A stretch of 64,000 bases of DNA from Xestospongia muta. Its lineage: Eukaryota; Porifera; Demospongiae; Haplosclerida; Petrosiidae. The stretch is from the NCBI GenBank assembly GCA_963693285.1, contig OY848931.1, positions 129,001 through 193,000 on the forward strand, written 5' to 3'. The notes below the pieces were generated by a model. It worked only from the letters and a program-made list of their open reading frames with translations. It did no database searches and was not told where the DNA came from. Of this stretch, positions 50,132 through 58,600 are shown piece by piece (the first letter of the stretch is position 1; each line of letters begins with the position of its first letter). Made by a program: the position numbers and the translations under genes.

Positions 50132-51197
50132 ATGGCTGAAGGTGGAGGAAGTCAGAGTACAGATGTTGGAGATTTGCTCTCTCAGTTTCGCTGTTTGGGA
50201 ACAACAGATCGTGACGTTCTAATTAATGAATTACACACTATATTGGGCGGACAAATTACGCGAGAACAATGTCTTTTTGTTCTTGAAATGTCTAGTTGGT
50301 AAGTGTTTGCTGAGCTGGTTGACAAAAGGGGCTGGCTAACTAGTGACGTGGTCTAATAAGTACCAATCTTTTCCCACAGGAATTTACAAAATGCAATAGG
50401 TGCTTATTATGATTATTTATCAGTCTCTTCATCACAATTAGAGATGAGAATACTAGGGGCATACATTGATCCTTCAGGACCCGTTACTACAGGAAAACAG
50501 TTTTATAATACATGGATGGTTATTAATTCTGGTAAACAAAGACAATGTATTATAATTATATCAATGTCTGGTCACTCTTAGGTTTAGAACCTTGGCCGTC
50601 GGGTGTCAGACTGGTTTACCAAACAGGTTATCATTTTGAGGGTATATTAGAGGGACCAGTAGGTGTATTAAAACCACAAGAGAGACAAAATATTACTGTC
50701 GCTTTGAAAGCTCCCTCAGTATCAGGAGTATATAAAACTCAATGGAGATTAGCCGATCCAAGTGGATGCTTCTTTGGAGGTATTGTTACAATTATATGAT
50801 AGTCTTACATTAAGCTCCACCCACTTTAGAAATACTGTTGTTAGTAATAAGAGTGGTTGAGATGGGAGGTGTGGCTGATCTTACTGACCAATTATCAGCA
50901 ATGTCAACAGGGGCAACCCTTGAACCTATCAATGAACTTACAGATCGTACTACATTGACATCAGTAGACCAATGTACCTCACCAGTAGACCATTGTAATG
51001 CACCGGTAGATCAATGTGCCTCATCAATGGACTTACTTACTTCACCAGTACCCTTACCAGTAGATCAACATACTTCAGCACTAAAATCACCAGTAGATCA
51101 ATGGTCCTTACAAGGTAGTTCACCAGTAGACCAATATACCACACCAGTAGGAGAACTATGGACAGATAGAACTAATGGATTGAAAGATGACAGATAA
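50132..51197 (+). CDS. ILRUN: ILRUN (C6orf106) orthologue: UBA-like plus NBR1/FW domain protein
   Basis: ILRUN regulates innate antiviral and lipid transcription in vertebrates through p300/CBP. The start MAEGGGSQSTDVGDLLSQFR is followed by CLGTTDRDVLINELHTILGG (human CLGTTDKDVLISEFQRLLG). The UBA-like helix ends NLQNAIGAYYDY. The FW/NBR1-like domain (about residues 95-210) has TWMVINSGLEPWPSGVRLVY and SGVYKTQWRLADPSGCFFGE, with the conserved tryptophans. After ILLLVIRVVEMGGVADLTDQ the C-terminus diverges into a repeat (SPVDQ/APVDQ/PLPVDQH, 50955-51160), ending NGLKDDR, stop 51195-51197. The 3' end is duplicated 2.18 kb downstream as a fragment. Confidence 0.93.
50955..51160 (+). repeat. SPVDQ coding repeat at the ILRUN C-terminus
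   Basis: About eight imperfect units encode [ST/A]-[PS]-V-D-[QH]-x(3-8), with DNA core TCACCAGTAGACCAATG or TCACCAGTAGATCAATG. The tail is not seen in the human protein as I remember it. Part of the repeat is copied at 53230-53330. Confidence 0.85.
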
Positions 51198-51434
51198 TGT
51201 ACTTATTGTTTGTTCATAAATAATGAATGCATTTTTAAACCAACATTTCATCACTAATAAAATATTTCAATATTTTAAAACATTGTCTATTTACTAGTTC
51301 AAAATTATTCTAGCAGCTAAATAATTAATAGTAAAAATGATAAACAATTTATGATACACAAACAATCTCCTAGTGTAGTCTGACTAAATAATTTAGCATG
51401 TTTTACGATTGCACTCATGAAGGTCTTCTTGACA

Positions 51435-52057
51435 TTATCCTTTGTCTTTGGCCCGTATTTCACAATCACCAAGTTTGTTGTTAATACTTTGAATGTCAAT
51501 TTCACAAATTTTTTGGGCTTTGCTGTATTCAAGAGTTGCATTATTAAAGGTCTTCTCCAGATTTTTTCTTTTAGTTTCTTCCATGTGAAGTTGATCCTTA
51601 CAATCATGGTAATGCAGTTTACAATACTTTAATTGAGCATCACAGTTAATCCTATTACTTTCATATTGTTGAAATGCAGTCTTTAATGTGTCTCTTTCTT
51701 TTTTAATTCCAAGTATGTCTTCTTTACACATCTTTTGTTCTTTTTCCATATTCTCTCTACATTGTTTGAGTTGACTATACAATGTAGCAATAACAGTGGT
51801 ATGATTTTTCTCATCGCCATAACATTCAATGTATCTGTTGTACGAAGTGAATAGATTGTAGCCTGTGATGATCACTGTGATGAGCAAGAACAAAGATAAG
51901 AGCCTCCATCGTTGAAGTTCATTCGCCAATTGTTGAACCTTATTATTGCCAAAGATTACATGATCATTTAAAAGAGTTATATACTAACTTGAGATTGTAG
52001 ATTCAAGTTGTTGTGCCTATTTTGTTGTCGATTCCTCACTCCATCGCCACCATCCAT
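51435..52057 (-). CDS. Type II coiled-coil membrane protein, family A, copy 1 (shortened)
   Basis: I do not recognise the family. Exon 1 starts MDGGDGVRNRQQNRHNNLNL. Exon 2 gives QQLANELQRWR, one hydrophobic helix (LLSLFLLITVIITGYNLF), then an extracellular/lumenal coiled coil beginning YIECYGDEKNHTTVIATLYS. Cysteines fall largely at 7-residue steps (for example CDAQLKYCKLHYHDC), which places them on one heptad face and suggests disulphide-linked oligomers. NHT and NAT glycosylation sequons are present. It is about 85% similar to copy 2 (53679-54541) but stops at RAKDKG: a TAA replaces the GAA codon of copy 2, while the frame beyond stays recognisable (CQEDLHECN). About 188 residues. Confidence 0.7.
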
Positions 52058-52490
52058 CTTTTCTCAGTAATTTCTATGTATTTAAAATTCATAAACTTTG
52101 AACCGCCCATATTACGCACTTTAAAGAAAAATAATTCACCATGTAGTTCCAGTATCCACAAAGATTATTTGGGAAGCTGTTATTGTCAAGAGACCTTTTT
52201 AAACATCATTGTTCACTAAATGGTCTTGCTTATACTAAAATTAGAATCATGATGATGTCTTTTACTGATCTGTGAATATGCGAGAATAATAATAATAATT
52301 ATTATTACTATTATAATGTGACATATAGTAGTGTATAATTACAATGGGTTTTTGTTTTGGCCTCTGCACAAAAAGATCATTCTTCTGGTTCTTAAACTCC
52401 ACCTCTACTCCTCACATGTACATTCTATTCAAATAGTGTATAAAATATAAAAGCTAAGCTAGTTCAGTTCCAAAATAATAATTATTATCA
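52058..52490. other. Spacer between coiled-coil genes A1 and B1
   Basis: This 433-bp AT-rich spacer should hold the promoter of gene A1 (near 52058-52150) and the 3' UTR of B1. I see no open frame with similarity. A short AT-rich imperfect palindrome (AATAATAATAATTATTATTA) lies near 52287-52306. Confidence 0.5.
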
Positions 52491-53157
52491 CTAAAACCAT
52501 GTCTTCTCTAACTTCTTTTCACAGATTGCATGTTTTTCCATTACATTTTCTAAGTCTTTCTTACACTTTTCGAAATCAATACGAATATCAGTAACATTTT
52601 TAATGAGGACATCTTCTCGTTCTTGTTTATCCTTGATCACCTTGTCTGTATCTTGTACTTGTTGTAGGGCATGCTCATCTTGTAATCTGATTCTTTCCTC
52701 AAATTTAGATATTTGTTTCTGTAGTTCTTGTTTATCATTACCACAATGTTCACTGAGATTACGGAACCTTTCTAACCATTCTTGTCGTTCCTTGTTGAAG
52801 TCTTCATTGAGTGTCCTTATATATTTCCAATGGTCATTTTCTTTACTTTGAAGTCGTTTATCATAATGTTCATGTAATTGTGTAGCCTCTTTTTTACATT
52901 TCTCGTCTTTTATATTTAGTTGATTATCACACTTATTATAGCTAGCTCTTAATATGTTGAGCTCTGTACTGACCACAGTATATTGAGTGTGGTAATAAAA
53001 TATAATGGCTGCACTCAAGCCTACAAGCCCTACAATTATCCAACGTGCAGTAGTTAAACGTTGTTGAAGCAGCGCTCTCTCGATACCTTGCACCTATGAA
53101 TTTGGAGATAATTAAATACAAATTTTGTAATTTACAGACTTCATCGCCACCATCCAT
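52491..53157 (-). CDS. Type II coiled-coil membrane protein, family B, copy 1
   Basis: This is an unrecognised family. Exon 1 encodes MDGGDE; the donor reads GTCTGT and the exon resumes at VQGIERALLQQRLTTARW. A single helix (IIVGLVGLSAAIIFYYHT) is followed by a long charged coiled coil: STELNILRASYNKCDNQLNI, KDEKCKKEATQLHEHYDKRL and so on, ending CEKKLEKTWF with stop at 52491-52493. The basic N-terminus before the helix predicts type II topology. NLS, NVT sequons are present. It shares its opening MDGGD-type N-terminus with family A copy 1 and ends in the same K[TS]KWF-like motif as copy 2 (LKSKWF), so the C-terminus is under constraint. About 205 residues. Confidence 0.7.
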
Positions 53158-53229
53158 TTCTTGAGGATTTTCCCGACTAAACTCCGCCTATGTTTGTAAC
53201 GTCAGACCCACCTATGTTTTAGGGTTTAC

Positions 53230-53374
53230 TTCACCAGTAAAGCACCATACTTCAGCACTAAAATCACCAGTAGATCAATGGTCCTTACAAGGTAGTTCAC
53301 CAGTAGACCAATATACCACACCAGTAGGAGAACTATGTACAGATAGAACTAATGGATTGAAAGATGACAGATAA
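53230..53374 (+). pseudogene. Duplicated 3' fragment of ILRUN
   Basis: This fragment repeats the last part of the ILRUN coding sequence (from SPV-HTSALKSPVDQWS to NGLKDDR and TAA at 53372-53374) and its 3' flank to about 53455. Compared with 51051-51197 there is one 12-bp deletion (plus small changes, including W to C in GELW/GELC). It has no upstream exons and sits downstream of gene B1, so it should not be expressed as ILRUN. It marks the left end of a 2.18-kb tandem duplication. Confidence 0.85.
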
Positions 53375-53678
53375 TGTACTTACTGTTTGTTCATAAATAA
53401 TGAATGCATTTTTAAACCAACATTTCATCACTAAAATAATTCAATATTTTAAATACTGCACATATACTTGTTCAAAATTACTCTAGTCATATGAATAATA
53501 ACACTCTTAACTACATTCTTTCATTGTTATTATGTCTACAAATGCCATACTAACTTTATAGTAAGTAACTGGACAATTATGTTCTATCTAAACATTTCCA
53601 TTATAGTCCAACTAAATAAAAATTATAGTAAATAACTAGACAATTATGTTTTATCTAAACATTCCCATTATAGTCTGA

Positions 53679-54541
53679 CTAAAAAACATAGCATTTTTTA
53701 TTACGATAGCACGTATGAAGCTCTTGTTGACATTCAGCTAATCCTTTGGCTCGTATTTCACAATCATTATGGTCATTTTTAACACTTCGAATGTCAATTT
53801 CACAAATTTTTTGGGCTTTGCTGCATTCGAGAGTTGCATTATCAAATGTCTTCTCCAGATTTTTTCTTTTAATTACTTCCGTCTGAAGTTGTTCCTTACA
53901 ATCGTCGTAATACAGTTTACAATACTTTAATTGAGCATCACAGTTAATACTATTACTTTCAGATTGTTGAAGTGCAGTATTTAATGTCTCTTTTTCTTTT
54001 TTAATTCCAAGTATGTCTTCTTTACACATCTTTTGTTCTTTTTCCATATTCTCTCTACATTGTTTGAGTTGACTATCCAATGTAGTAATAACAGTGGTAT
54101 GATTTTTCTCATCAGCATAACATTCAATGTATTTGTTGTTCAAAGTGAATAGATAGTAGGCACATATGATCAGTGCAATGGACAAGAATAAAAATATGAA
54201 GAATAACTGACAGTTTTTCTGCTTTGTGACATTCTTCAACTCTCCAAATAGTTGGTCACTCCTCTCCTTTGCTAATTTAAGTTCATGCTCCAAGTTTTGA
54301 ACCTTGGAATTATTAATGTCAAACTATTATATGATTATCTAAAGGAGTTACTAACTTTCTGTTTTAGATTATTGTACTTCCGTTGTGGATTCCTATGTTG
54401 CTGTTGATTGATGTTTCCATCATCAATTTCATCACATGCATCAATAAAATTATCGTTGTCATTATCACTACCTTGTTGTACAGCTGATTCCTACTTTATA
54501 TAAAGATATTAGCAATATAAGTATTTACTCACTTTTGCCAT
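53679..54541 (-). CDS. Type II coiled-coil membrane protein, family A, copy 2
   Basis: This is the longer copy of family A. Exon 1 is MAK; exon 2 (acceptor TAG|GAATCA) encodes an acidic segment ESAVQQGSDNDNDNFIDACD; exon 3 runs from VQNLEHELKLAKERSDQLFG through a helix (CQLFFIFLFLSIALIICAYY). The coiled-coil ectodomain then has cysteines at CYADEK, QLKQC, QKMC, CDAQLKYC, DDC, LEC, QKIC, NDC, AEC, HTC and KKC. Gaps are 7, 7, 7, 14 and 7 over several stretches, so they sit at heptad positions. It ends RNKKCYVF, stop 53679-53681. N-glycosylation sequons (NHT, NAT, NVT) are present. Function unknown; disulphide-linked surface stalk is an inference from pattern. Confidence 0.75.
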
Positions 54542-54811
54542 ATTGTCTCTATTGCACCACTATGATTTCCTCAGTATGTAAACTCCACCTCTACCAGTCA
54601 CATTCCACTGGTAATACAAAATAGTGCTAACATAACATTTAATATAATTGTTGTCAAAGTAAATAGACAATAGCCATTTGTATAGAACAAAAACGATTCA
54701 CTGTGATTTTTAAAATCTTTACTTATGAAAAATTCCTTCAAAGCTACCAATAAAAAAATTACATTATCACTAAAAGAAAATAATTGAATAATTGAAGCAT
54801 CACATCAATTA

Positions 54812-55505
54812 TTAAAACCATTTACTCTTTAATTTCTCCTGACAGTCTAAATATCGTTCTCCCATGTACTCTAATTTACTCTCACACTTTGTTAAGGCAT
54901 TACGGGTTTCAGTCACATTGAAGATTAGGACATCTTCTCGCTTCTTATTCTCCTCAATCACTTTGTCAGCATCTTTTGTTTTAGTTATAGCATATTTGAG
55001 TCTTTCCTCAAACTTGGTTACTTGTTTCTCCAGCTCTTGTTTATCATTGTCACAAAGTTTACTGATGGTGCGCCATTGTTCAAAAAAGTCTTGTTGTTCC
55101 TTCCTGAACTCTTGATGTAGTTTTTGATTAAGATCTGTCAAATCTTTCTTATGATCTTTCTCTTTATTTTGAACTTGATTATACCAATATTCATGTAGTT
55201 GTTTAGCCTCTTCTGCACATTTATCATCTTTTATATTTAATTGATCTTCACACTTGTTATAGCTAGCTCTTAACATGTTGAGCTCTGTACTGACCTCAAC
55301 ATAAGGTGTGTGGTAATAAAATACAATGCCTATACACAAGGCTACAAGTACTACAATTATAAAACCAAGGAACCATCGTGTATCAGTTAAACGTTGTTGA
55401 AGCACTCTTATTTCTCTCTCAAGAGTTTCCACCTATATAAATGGAAATATTTAAACACAAATTAAGGAATTTACTTACTTCGTTGCCACCATCGGGACCA
55501 TTCAT
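54812..55505 (-). CDS. Type II coiled-coil membrane protein, family B, copy 2
   Basis: This is the paralogue of 52491-53157. Exon 1 encodes MNGPDGGNE (ATG at 55505) and the second exon VETLEREIRVLQQRLTDTRW. The helix is FLGFIIVVLVALCIGIVFYY. The ectodomain repeats the B pattern: STELNMLRASYNKCEDQLNI, KDDKCAEEAKQLHEYW, KQELEKQVTKFEERLKYA, ending DCQEKLKSKWF at the stop 54812-54814. The core STELNxLRASYNKCxxQLNI is almost unchanged between copies, whereas the middle coil has drifted. It is divergent from the mucin-like gene, 113 bp between start codons. No known family recognised. Confidence 0.75.
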
Positions 55506-55601
55506 TTTCCCCCCAACTAATATGAGCCCCGCCCATGTTTGCAAAGTCAGCCCCACCTATATTTTAAAGGTGTGATAGTTTTGAATTCCATTGTGGTTGA
55601 T

Positions 55602-55637
55602 ATGAACGCAGACACAACATGTTATTCAAGATCCTAG
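55602..55637 (+). promoter_or_regulatory. Upstream ORF overlapping the mucin-like gene start
   Basis: ATG at 55602 opens an 11-codon ORF (MNADTTCYSRS) that overlaps the main ATG at 55619 in a different frame and stops at 55637. If transcription starts upstream of 55602, ribosomes would reach this ATG first. Context at -3 is a T-rich GAT, so leaky scanning is likely. Confidence 0.4.
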
Positions 55638-58600
55638 CTCTCCTTTGGTTCTTATCATCTTGTCATTTAGTAGAGGGAGAATCAGGTAAAGGACATTACT
55701 TACAATTATACATTATTGCAGTATATATTTGATAGGATTATTATTATATGAAGATAATATATCCTGTTCTCAATTGATGTCAATGATACAGAGCTCTGTT
55801 GTGCAGCCAGAATCTTCAATTGTAGAGTTCTATGAGTCTTGTCTGCAGTATTCTTCAATTGATAGTAGTTTACAGGAAAATATAACACCTACATCATCTA
55901 TTAACACACAATATTTGTCAGAGTCTCAAGCCTATCAATTCAGTGATGATGTCGTCTCTTCAATGTCTGATGTAACTAAAACCAGTTTTGAATTATCCAC
56001 TGATATCTCTTCAACTGTATCTCCCTCTTCTGTTGCTTTAACAGATATCTCCTCCATTATATATCCTTCTCCTGTCATCAAGATGTCATCATTAGATCCG
56101 TCCTCTGACCAGTATCCTGTTGAGACGTCTGATGACTTCCTTGAGTCTTCTGCAACAGATCTCTTACTACAGCCTATGTCACTTACTGTTAATATATTTA
56201 GTGATACCTCAACTTTAATAAAATCCTCTACTGTGACACTATTGTCAAAATATTCCAGTTTATCTTCAGAAACATTTTTGCTAGAGCCTTCCAGTGTACC
56301 ATTCTCTGAGTCACCTAGTTCTGTATCTATAACAACATCCATTGATATGTTTTCTGAGCCATTGTCTTCATTGTTTCCAGACCTTTCAAGCACAATTGAA
56401 ATACTTTCAGAACTCTCAACTTTCATTGACATAATTCCAAGACCCTCGACTTCAGTTGAAATATTGCCAGAATCCTCAAGCTTAGTTGAACTATTTCCAA
56501 GTTCTACTGACATATTTCCAGGACCCTCAACTTCAGTTGAAATATTGCCAGAACACTTGACCTCAATTGAAATACTTTCAAGTTCTACTGTTACATTTCC
56601 TTGGCCTTCAAACTCAGACAACGTTTCACTTAATCCATCAACTTCAGTTGATGCGTCTATATTTTCAGAACCTTTAGATTTAGTCAGTATTTCACCAGAA
56701 CCCTTAACACCAGTAATATTTCCTTCAAGTTCAATTCCTGAACAAAGCACACTGTTATTGTCTGATACATCAACTGTCCCACTCCTACTATCAACATTTA
56801 TTAGTGAAGTACTTGTGCCATTTACCAGTATAACAGAACTACACAGCAGTGATATCAGTATGTTTTCAACTGATATACTCACAGCTAGTGTATTTTCTAC
56901 TAATGTACTCGATATCAGTATATCTCCAACTGATGTACTCACAGCTAGTGTATTTTCTACTGATGTACTCGATACCAGTATATCTCCAACTGATGTATTC
57001 ACAGCTAGTGTATTTTCTACTGATGTACTAGATATCAGTATATCTCCAACTGATGTACTCACAGCTAGTGTATTTTCTACTGATGTACTAGATATCAGTA
57101 TATCTCCAACTGATGTACTCACAGCTAGTGTATTTTCTACTGATGTACTCGCTATCAGTATATCTCCAACTGATGTACTCACAGCTAGTGTATTTTCTAC
57201 CGATGTACTCGCTATCAGTATATCTCCAACTGATGTACTCACAGCTAGTGTATTTTCTACCGATGTACTCGCTATCAGTATATCTCCAACTGATGTACTC
57301 ACAGTTAGTGTATTTTCTACCGATGTACTCGCTATCAGTATATCTCCAACTGATGTACTCACAGCTAGTGTATTTTCTACTGATGTACTCGCTATCAGTA
57401 TATCTCCAACTGATGTACTCGATATCAGTATATCTCCAATTGATGTACTCACAGCTAGTGTATTTTCTACTGATGTACTTGATACCAGTATATCTCCAAC
57501 TGATGTACTTGATACCAGTATATCTCCAACTGATGTACTTGATACCAGTATATCTCCAACTGATGTACTCACAGCTAGTGTATCTCTCTCTTCGACAGAT
57601 GTCTTCACTGCTAGTAGTATATCTCTCTCTTCGACTGATGTCTTCACTATTAGTAGTATATCTCCATCTTCGACTGATGTCTTCACTACTAGTAGTATAT
57701 CTCTCTCTTCGACTGATGTCTTCACTACTAGTAGTATATCTCTCTCTTCGACAGATGTCTTCACTACTAGTAGTATATCTCCCTCTTCGACTGATGTCTT
57801 CACTACTAGTAGTATATCACTCTCTTCGACAGATGTCTTCACTACTAGTAGTATATCTCTCTCTTCGACTGATGTCTTCACTACTAGTAGTATATCACTC
57901 TCTTCGACAGATGTCTTCACTACTAGTAGTATATCTCTCTCTTCGACAGATGTCTTCACTACTAGTAGTATATCTCTCTCTTCGACTGATGTCTTCACTA
58001 TTAGTAGTATATCTCTCTCTTCGACAAATGTCTTCACTACTAGTAGTATATCTCTCTCTTCGACAGATGTCTTCACTACTAGTAGTATATCTCCATCTTC
58101 AACTGATGTCTTCACTACTAGTAGTATATCTCTTTCTTCGACAGATGTCTTCACTACTAGTAGTATATCTCCATCTTCGACTGATGTCTTCACTACTAGT
58201 AGTATATCTCCATCTTCGACTGATGTCTTCACTACTAGTAGTATATCTCTCTCTTCGACTGATGTCTTCACTACTAGTAGTATATCTCTCTCTTTGACTG
58301 ATGTCTTCACTACTAGTAGTATATCTCTCTCTTCGACTGATGTCTTCACCACTAGTAGTATATCTCCATCTTCAACTGATGTCTTCACCACTAGTAGTAT
58401 ATCTCCATCTTCAACTGATGTCTTCACTACTAGTAGTATATCTCCATCTTCAACTGATGTCTTCACTACTAGTAGTATATCACTCTCTTCAACTGATGTC
58501 TTCACTACTAGTAGTATATCTCCATCTTCAACTGATGTCTTCACTACTAGTAGTATATCACTCTCTTCAACTGATGTCTTCACTACTAGTAGTATATCTC

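Noticed and set aside
52942..53157. Unspliced 71-codon reading of the first exon of coiled-coil gene B1
   Set aside because: Reading through the 48-bp intron gives an unrelated peptide; the paralogue B2 shows the exon 1/exon 2 splice that restores QQRL…STELN.
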